Of a stretch of DNA of 64,000 nt, positions 20,521 to 36,627 are shown piece after piece; position 1 is the first letter of the stretch, and every line of letters begins with the position of its first letter. Under the pieces are notes generated by a model. It did no database searches. It had not been told where the DNA came from and saw only the letters and a program-made list of their open reading frames with translations. Location: positions 1,881,643 to 1,945,642 of the forward strand of contig WNKI01000002.1 of assembly GCA_015350385.1 (NCBI GenBank), given 5' to 3'. This DNA comes from Aculops lycopersici (Eukaryota; Arthropoda; Arachnida; Trombidiformes; Eriophyidae). A program made the translations under genes and the position numbers.

Positions 20521-22538
20521 TCATCCTCGCCTGCTTGCTCTTGGTGGACGTACAACAGGTGGGTGCGCTTGCAAAAACTTATGGTTAATCCTCTCGAGTT
20601 TCTCCTCAGAAGGAATGTTCCTGAGAGTTTCCTCTACAGCTCTAATCCGCGCCTGACTCTTTGAGGATCCTTTGCCATCGAAGGTCTTGTAGTCAACAAC
20701 TACGCATTCGGCTAGGTGTCTTCCTTGGGCATCACGTTTGTAGCGGAATTCTATGTGGCCGGGACCCGTAAAAGTTTCGTATAAAAGCGCGAGTTTGTTC
20801 TTAGTTGGCGACTCGATCTCCTTGTCAATAGTTTCCTTGAGCATGGGATAAAAAATGCCCCAGACGGTATCGAGGGAGCAGCCTGAGTCCAGGTAAATGG
20901 CGGCCGCAATGGACTCGAAGATGTCGCCCAGTAGCTTGACAATTTGATCAAACTCACTCATGTCGAGCTCGAGATCGTCATCAATTGCTTGCATAAGTCT
21001 GGTCAGTTGTTGGTTCATCTCATGATTGGCAAACAAGATGAACAAGTCAAATCGGAAGTTGATGCTTATTCGAGCAAAGTTAACGTTGTTCACGAGTTGC
21101 GAACGACTCGAGGTCATTTGGCCGGGATTGTCGAACTTTCCAGTGGCGTAGAGTGTGCAGGTAACGAGGAAATCCAGAATGGCGTCGCCTAGAAACTCGA
21201 GTCGCTCGTAGGAGCCGGTGCATCGGTGTGAGTAGGAGGCGTGAGTCATCGCCTCGACCAGGTAAGAGGGATCGTTGAATTTGTATCCGAGAATCGACTC
21301 GAGCCCCTTGAGCCGATCCTTTGAGCAGGCAAACTTGGCAGTCAGCCCACCTGTTGTATCCTCGCTCAGGGCCGACGGACAGCGCGAGAATGTCACTGCA
21401 TTAGGATGCCACTCACTAAAAACTCCGTCCTTGAATATGTCCAAGCCCATGGTCTTGATGGCTCTGGTTGCTTCGTATTCACAACCGTAAACCAGATGCG
21501 CGCCCACGATGGACTCAAATATATCGGCTAGCTCCTTGGACGTCAGCTTGACGTAATCGGCTCTAGTCATGCCGTTGAGGAGGTCACATAGGACTTGCTT
21601 GTCAAAAGAGCGCCAAATTGCAAAGCTACCAAGACTATTCTTTCGAGCCAAATAGTTGAAGTTCTTGTTGCTAATCAGGTGCGACCTGGCGGAAGTCAGA
21701 ACTCCCTGGTCGCTATCTGCAAGTAGCTTGAACAAAATAACACTCGTCACGTATTTCAGGTATGAGTCGCCCATATTTTCCAGCCCCTCGAGACTGTAGG
21801 GCTCCCGGGCGCGTTGCTGTGTTAGTGCCTCGATTAGAGCCAAGTCTCGGGGCGATGTCCTGAGCGGCTTGGTGTTGCGGTCGAAGTGCAATGTTGGCTC
21901 GCTAGTTTCCACCTGCGCGACCTCGTCCTTCTCGAGATTTGTCTCCAAGACTCCACCTGCATGATCCTCGTTCTGTTTGTTATTTTCTCTCTGGTGAGCT
22001 GGTTTTGTGTGTACGACCCCAGTGCCCGACCCGACTTGAGACGGACGGAACTTATCGTTGAGCCTCAAGGCCATCTGACTAAGATGGATTTTGTAGATAA
22101 GCTCCGGTAAACAGAATGATTGCATAACGGCCAGCGCATCACTTGTCACAAGTTCGAGTTGATGTGACATGAAGAAGATACTCTGAGAGGAGTAGGAAGG
22201 ATTAATTTTCTTTCCCTTGCGAGACGACGCGTATTCCTTTGCTATTGGCAAGACCTCAACAATATACGCATCTGGAGGGATGAACAGGCACCCGTGCTTC
22301 TCTTCCGATAGTTCGATGAATGTCTTATTCATCCATGGAATAGTTGAGCATGGTTTCAAGTCGGAGCGTAGTTCACGCACGAGATACAAACTGTTTCGCC
22401 TTGTCTTGTCCTCGTCTCGTTGCTTAAGAGGATATTTCCGCTTCACTATGTCATCTCTCTGGAATTGGTAGTTATGGTGATCTCGCTGGAATGCCCTTGA
22501 CATAGCCTCCAAGTCTGGCCTGTTGTTGGAGTCGAGAA
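20521..22538 (-). CDS. Dicer, C-terminal half (RNase IIIa, RNase IIIb, dsRBD), 5' end lost in gap
   Basis: Small-RNA-processing ribonuclease. The resolved 671 residues start near the end of a PAZ-like/connector region. They include the Dicer-type segment FCLPELIYKI at about 22090. RNase IIIa follows, with LENMGDSYLK (about 21755-21785) and ELADIFESIVGA (about 21500-21540). RNase IIIb has RLEFLGDAILDFLV (about 21170-21205) and LLGDIFESIAAAIYLDSG (about 20885-20940). A double-stranded RNA binding domain (about 20590-20830) ends the protein. The acidic E/D and D/E catalytic residues look intact in both RNase domains. The frame continues unbroken into the 369-N gap. Helicase and complete PAZ are not visible beyond it. 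No intron is visible in 2 kb. Dicer-1 versus Dicer-2 cannot be settled. Confidence 0.92.
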
Positions 22539-22907
22539 NNNNNNNNNNNNNNNNNNNNNNNNNNNNNNNNNNNNNNNNNNNNNNNNNNNNNNNNNNNNNN
22601 NNNNNNNNNNNNNNNNNNNNNNNNNNNNNNNNNNNNNNNNNNNNNNNNNNNNNNNNNNNNNNNNNNNNNNNNNNNNNNNNNNNNNNNNNNNNNNNNNNNN
22701 NNNNNNNNNNNNNNNNNNNNNNNNNNNNNNNNNNNNNNNNNNNNNNNNNNNNNNNNNNNNNNNNNNNNNNNNNNNNNNNNNNNNNNNNNNNNNNNNNNNN
22801 NNNNNNNNNNNNNNNNNNNNNNNNNNNNNNNNNNNNNNNNNNNNNNNNNNNNNNNNNNNNNNNNNNNNNNNNNNNNNNNNNNNNNNNNNNNNNNNNNNNN
22901 NNNNNNN
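22539..22907. other. Assembly gap (369 N) inside Dicer
   Basis: Run of 369 undetermined bases. The Dicer frame enters it from the right-hand (lower coordinate) side. An ATG with a stop directly before it appears at 22920, but the reading frame across the gap cannot be trusted. Confidence 0.95.
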
Positions 22908-23625
22908 TCGTGATGTTCATCTAGATCCGATGTTATTGGAAGTATGAACTATGTGTGCAATTAAAAACACCAACCCATGGACTGGGGATCTTTTTTTGTT
23001 GGGTGCTCAGAAATAGGGCTTCAAGAAGAATCTCTGGCAGTTGGAATTCTAGCACCCATTGATTGTAACCATATCCACACAGTCTTTACCCCCCTCCGCC
23101 CCACGCGGCGCGTGTCAGATGAATAAACTAACTTCTTATTCAAGACTAAAATTGACACCGGCGTTTGTTTGTTTGTTTTAATAATAGCAATATTTTCGAC
23201 CAACACAATTCCCCACTTTGACCCAAAACAGCGCCACCTAGTGAGCATCAAAATTTAGCGCGGGACCCTGGAGAAGTTACTAGTTTTCCCTCTCAATATT
23301 CCTGGTTTTCCACTTTGTTGTGGGGGACCTATCAGTCGAAAAAATTTGGGGGTCATAAATAGGGGAAAAGAAAAGTTTCCCAAATCTATTCTGTTCTATG
23401 GGAAATCCTGTGTTAAATTTTCTTGTTTTCGAACAAAATTTGGGCCAAATTGGAACAAGAAACACCGCTCTCCACACACCACACTATTGTCGCCACATTA
23501 CCCCATTTTGTTCAACCGACGAAATCGATAAACTTTATGGCTATCGATTCCTCTTGATACAACCTTATTGTATCATCTAATATTTTTCATAGCTTACACC
23601 GCAACTATTTTAGATTATACCGAAA
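22908..23625. other. Short intergenic region between gap and POLD2
   Basis: About 0.7 kb without coding features on either strand. It is far too short for the missing Dicer helicase and PAZ (about 3 kb), which therefore are not in this position of the assembly. It must contain the POLD2 promoter. Confidence 0.6.
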
Positions 23626-24993
23626 ATGGTTGTCGCCGTTAAGAAGAAAGCACTCGACACGAGGCGTTTCTATCACATGACTGGTCAGCTATTCACTGAT
23701 CAGTATTACAATATTTACAATGCAAGACTCCTAGAAGCAAGGCCAGCTCTCATAAAGAACTCACGTTTCAGATGGGGCGACGAAGTCAAGAATATCCCCC
23801 TGGAGCAACTCAGTCCCTCGCTCGGGAACACCGAGGTTTTTGTTATAGGAACCCTCTTCAAGCTGATGCCAAAACAACCTTCAATTCTTAGAGAACTCGA
23901 GGAGAACGAAGCCATAGTGACTGACCCCAATGCGAATTTTACTAGCGACGAAGATACAATGATTTTGCATGAGACCGATGAGAATGTCCGAGTGGTTGGC
24001 GACATCGACGTTCATATGCATGTTACAGGTATTCCCGTATCTCTTCTTGGTATTCAACTCGATGGTGGGGCCAAGTTTCAGGTTAAGGATATCTGTTATG
24101 CTGGTTTAAACTTGTCTGTCTACAAGATGCCCAAGGCTAACGAGTACACCGAGGTAGCAGATGGAGATAAAATGAACGAAAGGTTACTTTTAGTATCTGG
24201 TCTAGAATTTGGTTTCGACTTCGCCTCGACAAAAGAGCGTGTTCATCAGACTGTCGCAGCACTTGAAAAACTTCGAGACTTCGTGCTTGGACAGAGCACT
24301 ACAGAGGGATTGAATGGATTCAGCGAGCTCAAAGTGACCAGAATCATAATTGCAGGAAACTCTATAGCTCCAGGTTACGCCAAGTCCAAAAATGAGTACA
24401 TCGGAGTCACAGATAGTAAGGACACTAGAACATTGACGGAAGTTTTTGAGCTTTTCGACAAGTTCCTCTTGATGATAGCCCAAAGTGGCGCTTCTGTAGA
24501 TCTGATGCCCGGAAAAAACGACCCCACATCCTTCTTGTTACCACAACAACCATTCCACCCAAAGATAATCCCAAAATCGGGAAGGCTCAGGTCCGTCAGA
24601 CCAACCACAAATCCAGCTATAATTGAGCACGATGATCGTCTAATACTCGGAACTTCGGGCGAGAATGTTGAGGCTATAAAACAATACTCCAGGATTGAGC
24701 ATAGCACATCGGCATTGAGGAGCACCCTCGAATGGGGTCACATAGCGCCACTCGCTCCAGACAACTTGAGTTGCGTCCCGTTTACTGGTAAGGACCCTTT
24801 TATTATTGATTTCGTGCCAGATATTTACTTCGCAGGAAATCAACCTGAGTACTTGATAGACACTTACTCAACAGAAACTAAGGCGAAGATTCAAATTATA
24901 TCTGTTCCAAGTTTCGTCAAAACTTTCACCTGTGTCTTGGTGAACCCTCGCAACTTGGAAGCGGAACCAATTTGCTTTGGAGAAAGCTCATAA
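23626..24993 (+). CDS. POLD2: DNA polymerase delta subunit 2 (POLD2/p50)
   Basis: Small B-subunit of the replicative DNA polymerase delta holoenzyme, acting in the nucleus as a scaffold for the catalytic and POLD3-type subunits. One uninterrupted frame of 455 residues, close to the usual length of about 470. The start context is AAAATGG. The N-terminal oligonucleotide-binding part includes VFVIGTLFKLMPKQPSIL. The inactive calcineurin-like phosphoesterase fold follows, with ASVDLMPGKNDPTSFLLPQQPFHP, LILGTSGENVEAIKQYSRIE and FTGKDPFIIDFVPDIYFAGNQPEY, all signature stretches of this family. The gene runs tail-to-tail with CRELD, stop to stop 70 bp apart. ATTAAA at about 24999 is a possible poly(A) signal. 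Confidence 0.97.
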   Translation: MVVAVKKKALDTRRFYHMTGQLFTDQYYNIYNARLLEARPALIKNSRFRWGDEVKNIPLEQLSPSLGNTEVFVIGTLFKLMPKQPSILRELEENEAIVTDPNANFTSDEDTMILHETDENVRVVGDIDVHMHVTGIPVSLLGIQLDGGAKFQVKDICYAGLNLSVYKMPKANEYTEVADGDKMNERLLLVSGLEFGFDFASTKERVHQTVAALEKLRDFVLGQSTTEGLNGFSELKVTRIIIAGNSIAPGYAKSKNEYIGVTDSKDTRTLTEVFELFDKFLLMIAQSGASVDLMPGKNDPTSFLLPQQPFHPKIIPKSGRLRSVRPTTNPAIIEHDDRLILGTSGENVEAIKQYSRIEHSTSALRSTLEWGHIAPLAPDNLSCVPFTGKDPFIIDFVPDIYFAGNQPEYLIDTYSTETKAKIQIISVPSFVKTFTCVLVNPRNLEAEPICFGESS

Positions 24994-25063
24994 ATTTCTA
25001 TTAAACTTGTGATTTATTGGATCTCATTCCTTAAAATATCCTAATTGACTAGGTGAACTTTAT

Positions 25064-26206
25064 TTAAGAGTTTGATTTGAGATTAGACTCGTGAGTGGAC
25101 ATAATGTATTCGGAGAAGCCAATGTAGAGGGCCACCGCCAGACCCACGAGGCTGGCGAGGTAAACATTGTTGTGTAAGATGATGCAAGTGCAAACACATA
25201 GGCCAACGTAGATCGCGTATCTATAGTAATTTGCTTCAGGTGGTAAGATTGTCTTTTTGGATGCAACGCAGTTCCCATGTTCGAGCTGATAGCCCTTACC
25301 ACACCTGAGACACATGTCAGGACCGTCTCCATGGCAGCCGTCACAAGCTCTATCACACTCGTAGCAGAAGTATGATCCCTCAGTGTTGACACAAAAGGTA
25401 TTTTCACCGCAAATTTTTTTGTTACTTTTGATACATTCGTCAACATCCGCGCATCCATAACCCGGCTCCCATGTGAATCCAGACTTGCAAACCTCACACT
25501 TCGATGGACCGGAACCCCTGCACTGGGCACACGATCTGTGGCATTTTTCGCATAGAGTCTTATTGACAGTCGAGTGATTGGAAATGGACGTAAATCGGTA
25601 GAAGCCGGGTAGACAGGTTGAGCAGTTTGGTCCAGTGTGACCCTCGCTACAAACACAGGTACCGTTTCCGGATCTAGTTCCTTCTCCGTGGCAATATTCA
25701 TTCATGTTACATTTTGGACACTTGGTGCATCTAGGGCCATAGCTTCCTTCCGGACAACATAGTTTGAGGTCCTTAATACAAACAAAGTCGTGGAATGACA
25801 TTTTGGCATTTGATTGTTTCCATCTCTCTACACTAGCTTGCTGAGTAAAGAAGAAATTACGACATGCCTCCCTATCCCCATCATTTTGATACTCCTTGCA
25901 AACGGCCTTCTTTATTTTTACCAGATCAATCCTATCATCTAGTTGGCCGTAGTGGTTCATTTGGCGTGGCTTTCGGGTTAGTTCGTCGACCGAGCTGCTC
26001 GCTAGACGACACTCTTTGCATTTTTCAACTAAATCTTCAGTGTAGTTGGAACGCTTTATTGAAGTCGATTTTTGGGCCGTTGCGAGAAATCCTGCATGCT
26101 CCGATCCCATCAATAAGTTGAAGGCTAGAAATCCTATTATGAATTGCAAAATCCAAAAGAAAACCACGATCAGAACCCGAATCGTGGGCATATTAATCTC
26201 GACCAT
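25064..26206 (-). CDS. CRELD: CRELD-like cysteine-rich EGF-domain membrane protein
   Basis: Endoplasmic-reticulum/cell-surface protein of the CRELD family (cysteine-rich with EGF-like domains), in one 380-residue frame. There is an N-terminal signal anchor (VLIVVFFWILQFIIGFLAF). A cysteine-spaced DUF3456-like region starts at CKECRLA. EGF-like and furin-type cysteine repeats follow, including a calcium-binding EGF signature beginning DVDECIKSNKKICGENTFC. Two closely spaced hydrophobic segments end the protein (YAIYVGLCVCTCIILHN, YLASLVGLAVALYIGF), as in CRELD1. The start is the ATG at 26206. The last base of the TAA stop begins an AATAAA on this strand, so the 3' untranslated region may be extremely short. 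It is divergent from FBXW7 across 464 bp. Confidence 0.93.
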   Translation of the reverse strand: MVEINMPTIRVLIVVFFWILQFIIGFLAFNLLMGSEHAGFLATAQKSTSIKRSNYTEDLVEKCKECRLASSSVDELTRKPRQMNHYGQLDDRIDLVKIKKAVCKEYQNDGDREACRNFFFTQQASVERWKQSNAKMSFHDFVCIKDLKLCCPEGSYGPRCTKCPKCNMNEYCHGEGTRSGNGTCVCSEGHTGPNCSTCLPGFYRFTSISNHSTVNKTLCEKCHRSCAQCRGSGPSKCEVCKSGFTWEPGYGCADVDECIKSNKKICGENTFCVNTEGSYFCYECDRACDGCHGDGPDMCLRCGKGYQLEHGNCVASKKTILPPEANYYRYAIYVGLCVCTCIILHNNVYLASLVGLAVALYIGFSEYIMSTHESNLKSNS

Positions 26207-26670
26207 TTTGACTAGATTGTTTCCTTCGCGGACTCTGGCTTGGAATACGAGTTTCCTTGTAAAATTGGAATATTTTAGCTGAGCGTTTCTAAATAAGTGA
26301 TCCTAGAGTTGATTAAAGCTCTTCTAAATGAGTAAATATTTTACGGAACAGGCCAAAACAATTATTTCTGTTACATGGTGATGCGAAGGAGACTACTTCC
26401 GTTATTTCCTATGGTTCTCCAAGAAAAAAGTAGACATCTTTGTGTTTGTTGTCACTGGGGGCGCTGCTGCTGTTGTTGTTGTCGTCGTCAGCTCGCAGAG
26501 GCGTCAGCTCGGCAACAACTTTCAAGTCTCTGCACGTTGGCCCGCAAGCTGTAGTGCTTTGTTTGAGCCGGCTAATGGGATCGACTGTGTAAGTTTTATC
26601 AATTGCTATCAATAATATATTTTCTAATTTCTACAATGTATCGCAAAATTTTCTCTTAAACTTGATTATT
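26207..26670. promoter_or_regulatory. Divergent promoter region CRELD/FBXW7
   Basis: 464 bp between two head-to-head start codons, so it must carry both promoters. A GTTGTT/GTCGTC triplet tract lies near 26470-26490. No TATA box is obvious. Regulatory function is inferred from position. Confidence 0.5.
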
Positions 26671-28368
26671 ATGAAATCGAGGCTATTAAGCCAGGATCGG
26701 GAACCCAGGAGTCTTCCAAAATTGTTTAGGCTAATAAAAAAAGTGAGAACAAAAAAGCCAAAATGTAAACGTTCCCATGCACTAGGGGATTATCCCCAAG
26801 TCCAACCTCATGTCGTCCTATCCTCAAATGAGCGACACACTATCTGTGAAATGTTTAAGAATCTCAAGAGTATGAAAACGCCAGCTCAATTAGAGTTAAT
26901 GATGCAAATGATTCACGACAACAACTTCAATCTACTCGAACTACAAACCGTCCGTCAAGCACTCGAGGATCGCATTAAGATTGACATAATATCAAACGTT
27001 CCATATGAAATAGCTCTCTACATAATGAGCTTGCTAAGTGCCGAGGATCTCTGCCGGGCTGCCCAAACTTGCCGATCATGGCGAACGGTCTGTGAAGATA
27101 CTCGCTTGTGGTACGAAAAGATCAAAGAGGAGGGTATATTGGATGACGAGCAAGCACGAGATCTCATCTTCAAGAAACGCATTACCACAAGGCATTCAAA
27201 TCAGGAAAGATTAGCCTTAGACTATTACAAAGACTCACCAAGGTGGAAGTCCGCATACCTGAAACATTTAGAAATCTTAAGAAATTGGAGAACCAGAGAG
27301 TGCAAGCTGAAAGGAACGCCTGCTGTAGAGAAACGACAGACTGCCAATCCTACCGTGAAACCTTTACTTGAAATTAGGTGCCACGAGGACTTTGTTATAA
27401 CGTGCCTTCAATTCAACCCTAAAACTAACACAATTGTAACAGGGAGTGACGATCACACTCTTCGGGTATGGTCAAGCGAAACGGGTAAATGTATTAGCAT
27501 TCTCAAAGGTCATCTGGGGGGCGTGTGGTCGAGTGAGCTTACCCCCGATGGGATAGTGATCAGTGGTTCCACAGACAGGACAGTCAAAGTCTGGAATGGC
27601 AAGACTGGCAAATTAATTCACACATTATATGGCCACTCGTCTACAGTTAGGTGCCTTGCCCTCAACGGGACCCAAGTTGTTTCGGGTTCTCGAGACAACA
27701 CTCTAAGACTATGGGATATAAACGAGGGGGTCTGCACTAATATTTTCGTGGGCCACGAGAATGCAGTTAGATGTGTTGAATTCAAGGATGACTTGGTTGT
27801 GAGTGGCGCATACGATAATGTAGTTAAAGTTTGGAATGCACTGACCGGCCTTTGTTGCTTCCATCTCACAGGACATCAAAGTCGAATTTACTGTTTGCAG
27901 TTTGACGGAAACACTATTGTCAGTGGGTCACTAGATACAACTATTTGCGTCTGGGATGTCGCCACAGGTAAGCTTCGTCATCGACTACAAGGCCACACGA
28001 GTCTGACAAGCAAAATGCAATTAGACGGAAACATCCTCATCACTGCAAACGCGGACTCCTTTTGCAAGATTTGGAATATCGATACAGGTGTCTGTGTATC
28101 GACCCTGGGTGGCAGAAACAGACATGGCGGCGCGATAACATCGCTGTTCTGTAACAAGTGGCATGTGGTAACCTCGAGTGATGACGGCACCATAAAGCTG
28201 TGGGACATAAAGACGGGTGAATTCATAAGGAACATCCTTGTTCTTTCGACAGCAAACCAGGGTGGTGTAGTCTGGCGAATAAGAGGCTCTTACACTAAGT
28301 TAATATGCGCAATCGGATCTAGGACGCAAGTTGAGAGTACCCATCTTGTTATAGTGGACTTCAGTTAA
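26671..28368 (+). CDS. FBXW7: F-box/WD40 protein FBXW7 (archipelago)
   Basis: Substrate receptor of an SCF ubiquitin ligase that recognises phosphodegrons (cyclin E, Myc and Notch in other animals). The ATG at 26671 gives 565 residues in one exon. An F-box starts near residue 110 (ISNVPYEIALYIMSLLSAEDLCRAAQTCRSWR). Eight WD40 blades from about residue 235 include TGSDDHTLRVW, SGSTDRTVKVW, SGSRDNTLRLW and SSDDGTIKLWD. The C-terminal strand GGVVWRIRGSYTKLICAIGSR is FBXW7-specific. The arginines that contact the phosphodegron lie in blades that look intact (GSRDNTLR). The N-terminal isoform region is short, so an alternative upstream exon may exist. The stop lies four bases from the RNase H1 stop on the other strand. 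Confidence 0.97.
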   Translation: MKSRLLSQDREPRSLPKLFRLIKKVRTKKPKCKRSHALGDYPQVQPHVVLSSNERHTICEMFKNLKSMKTPAQLELMMQMIHDNNFNLLELQTVRQALEDRIKIDIISNVPYEIALYIMSLLSAEDLCRAAQTCRSWRTVCEDTRLWYEKIKEEGILDDEQARDLIFKKRITTRHSNQERLALDYYKDSPRWKSAYLKHLEILRNWRTRECKLKGTPAVEKRQTANPTVKPLLEIRCHEDFVITCLQFNPKTNTIVTGSDDHTLRVWSSETGKCISILKGHLGGVWSSELTPDGIVISGSTDRTVKVWNGKTGKLIHTLYGHSSTVRCLALNGTQVVSGSRDNTLRLWDINEGVCTNIFVGHENAVRCVEFKDDLVVSGAYDNVVKVWNALTGLCCFHLTGHQSRIYCLQFDGNTIVSGSLDTTICVWDVATGKLRHRLQGHTSLTSKMQLDGNILITANADSFCKIWNIDTGVCVSTLGGRNRHGGAITSLFCNKWHVVTSSDDGTIKLWDIKTGEFIRNILVLSTANQGGVVWRIRGSYTKLICAIGSRTQVESTHLVIVDFS

Positions 28369-28372
28369 TAAT

Positions 28373-28849
28373 TTATTCAACAATATCAGTATCGAGCTTT
28401 TTGACACCGTTCCGTGCCAACGGATGGGCGAGATTAAAACCCGAAGGAATGTACTCGAACCTAACATCCAAACCTTGCATCGACTCCCATAGATTCATAA
28501 AGTCATCACGATTCTTGACTGGCCTCCGCCATCCTGATGCAATCCAGTTCGAGATCCAGGACTCGGCGGCATGCTTTACATAATAGCTATCAGTTTTGAC
28601 TGTGATATCTGTGTAACCTTGAATCCTTGCTTGACTAATACCTTTTAGAGCGGCGACAATCTCGGCACGTTGGTTTGACGGGTGCCCATCCAGCGGCTGG
28701 CTGATATTGTTCGCCTCATTATCTGGCCAATATACTCCTATCCCTGCCCTCGCGCCTGCCTGTCCATTTCGGCTACAGGCACCATCTATATAGATAATGA
28801 CCGATTTCCTAATTATATTGCGAGCACCTGATGCGACCGAACTGTTCAT
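28373..28849 (-). CDS. RNASEH1: RNase H1-like protein with altered active site
   Basis: RNase H fold protein of 158 residues containing only the catalytic domain; the hybrid-binding domain found at the N-terminus of most RNase H1 proteins is absent. D22 (YIDGACSRNG), E63 (NQRAEI) and D87 (KTDSYY) align with the first three acidic residues. The handle SNWIASGWRRPVKN is eukaryotic RNase H1-like. The last motif, normally a GHSG loop followed by NEEADRLA, is shortened to IPSGFNLAHPLA, so the active-site histidine is missing and the fourth aspartate is histidine (H142). Cleavage activity may be weak or lost. The TAA stop lies inside AATAAA on this strand. It is divergent from Rab14 across 324 bp. 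Confidence 0.9.
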   Translation of the reverse strand: MNSSVASGARNIIRKSVIIYIDGACSRNGQAGARAGIGVYWPDNEANNISQPLDGHPSNQRAEIVAALKGISQARIQGYTDITVKTDSYYVKHAAESWISNWIASGWRRPVKNRDDFMNLWESMQGLDVRFEYIPSGFNLAHPLARNGVKKLDTDIVE

Positions 28850-29866
<1,017 letters not shown>

Positions 29867-29887
29867 TTAGCCTGTAGCTTGGTCCCT

Positions 29888-30052
29888 CTAAAGCTTGTTC
29901 GCATAAACTCTCCGTTTTCTTGATGATTCATTCTTATTGGAGGCGGCCAAAGTCATACCAACAAATCCAATAACGACAAGTGCCAGGCAGATGCAACAAT
30001 ATATATAAACCCAAGGCCCATTCCAAGGCTCTTGACACGATTGGAGAGCCAT
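29888..30052 (-). CDS. Possible 54-residue single-pass membrane microprotein
   Basis: Small open frame from ATG at 30052 to TAG at 29888, immediately downstream of and convergent with Rab14. It contains one hydrophobic segment (VYIYCCICLALVVIGFVGM) followed by a polar, basic tail ending RKRRVYANKL, a plausible type of small membrane protein. I do not recognise a family. It could equally be chance open frame in the Rab14 3' untranslated region. Confidence 0.35.
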   Translation of the reverse strand: MALQSCQEPWNGPWVYIYCCICLALVVIGFVGMTLAASNKNESSRKRRVYANKL

Positions 30053-30535
30053 CTCACGATATAAGTTATGAAATTTGAGCTTATTACAGTAGGATTAGCG
30101 TATAAAAATCGCAACACTTCGGAGAGCAATGAGATTTGCAGAGAGAAATCATCCCTATGGCGACTTCGACGACCCAAACGATCAAATTAAGTTAGAACAT
30201 TTGTTGTCGCTCATCAATCATTTCAAGCATCATAACGTCGCTAGTTCCTAAGCTTGTCTTATCTATAAACTACAATAGATAAGACGAAATACAAACCGGA
30301 GTAGCGGGACACGAATTCAAACAACTTCTTGAGGTCCGATCACAAGCAGGTGCAGAGCAATTGTAAAACAATTATATCCAAGATATATAATCAATCAATA
30401 AATATTGATGTCAGAGTTATCGTACATAAATCAAATGATCCTATATAGTCTGGCACGGTTTCCTTGCCTAAGGTTTATTGTATCAATATGGATTGCAACT
30501 CATCCATCCGTAAGAACCTCGTATGGGAAGATATA
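30053..30535. other. Intergenic, downstream of TXNL1
   Basis: 483 bp of AT-rich sequence. TTTATT at about 30472-30477 reads AATAAA on the minus strand, about 60 nt after the TXNL1 stop, a good poly(A) signal. An inverted repeat, CTTATCTATA...TATAGATAAG (about 30257-30284), is visible. Confidence 0.5.
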
Positions 30536-31578
30536 TCAATGAGCTTCACCTTGTTTACCGCCCAAGCGCTTGAACTCATTCATATTCGTTGCTGCGACAG
30601 GAGAACCAATCGGTAAAAATTCAGTAATCCTGGTTGTATCTTTTCCCGTTTGGTTATCCTTAACAAAGATAGTCAAACTATTGACATTTTGGAACTTGAC
30701 ATACTTTAGATGAATGGGTTTGGCGTCATCAGTCAGATCCTCTGGTTTCAGCTCGAGTGCTTGAACTGGTTCCGAAGACTCTGCTTTGTCAAAGTCCAGA
30801 GAGCTAGGCTGATTCAAGAACAACTTCATTGTCTTGGGCCCGTAGCCCTCGGGTGCTCTTATCTTGATGGAGTGTAGCTTGATCGGTTGCGAGAATGATA
30901 GGGTTATGATGAGTTGTTCGTCACAATCAGATTCGAGATAAGTTTGTTTGTTGTTATCCAAGCAATGAGCAAGAGGATGATCATCGCTTTCATTCAGACA
31001 TTCACAGCCGGACTTGGTTATGAATGTTGACAGTTCAACATGAGGTCCATAGTCTTGAGTACTGCCCCCTTCCCCAGCCGAGGCACTCGTATTTTGGCCT
31101 GCCAACTCGACAATCTTCGCCTCCAAGGCACCCGGGTTAGCACCTTGCATCCTGGCAATTCTTGTGCGCGCCCGAAAGAATATGAATGTTGGCATGGCAG
31201 TTACCTATGATGGAACAAAATTATAAGTTAACAAGATGATCGATTGACTTCAAACGAAAGGTTGAGGTTTAGGGTACTTACGCTATGAGAAGCGGCGATC
31301 TGATCACAATCATCGACATCCACTTTCAAGAATACGACATGAGGGTATTTGTCGCTCATCTGGACGAACAGAGGTGCGATCTGACGACATGGTCCACACC
31401 TGATTGGAGATTATGACAATGGGTTAGCAACGTTACTTATGTTTAAAATTCAATGAAACTTAGGCTTCAAGGGTGAGAATTACCATTTAGCTGTGAAGTC
31501 GACGACGACTAGCTTTGGACCAGCACCTGCCATGCAAGATTGAAAATGTGACTCATCTGTAATGTTCGTGACAGGCAT
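30536..31578 (-). CDS. TXNL1: Thioredoxin-like protein 1 (TXNL1/TRP32), three exons
   Basis: Cytosolic redox protein associated with the 26S proteasome. Exons are 31578-31484, 31399-31282 and 31204-30536, separated by introns of 84 and 77 bp with GT/AG ends; the frame is kept at both junctions. The 293 residues compare with 289 in human. The thioredoxin domain starts at MPVTNITDESHFQSCMAG and contains VDFTAKW|CGPC, the active-site dithiol, with the codon for W split by intron 1. The C-terminal PITH domain (from about residue 120) has CECLNESDDHPL, SDCDEQLIITLSF, APEGYGPKTMKLFLNQP and the ending MNEFKRLGGKQGEAH, typical of TXNL1. Confidence 0.97.

Positions 31579-36627
<5,049 letters not shown>

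Noticed and set aside
20336..20664. Hydrophobic plus-strand frames opposite the Dicer 3' end
   Set aside because: Partly antisense to the Dicer dsRBD region and in its 3' untranslated sequence; no start context or domain.
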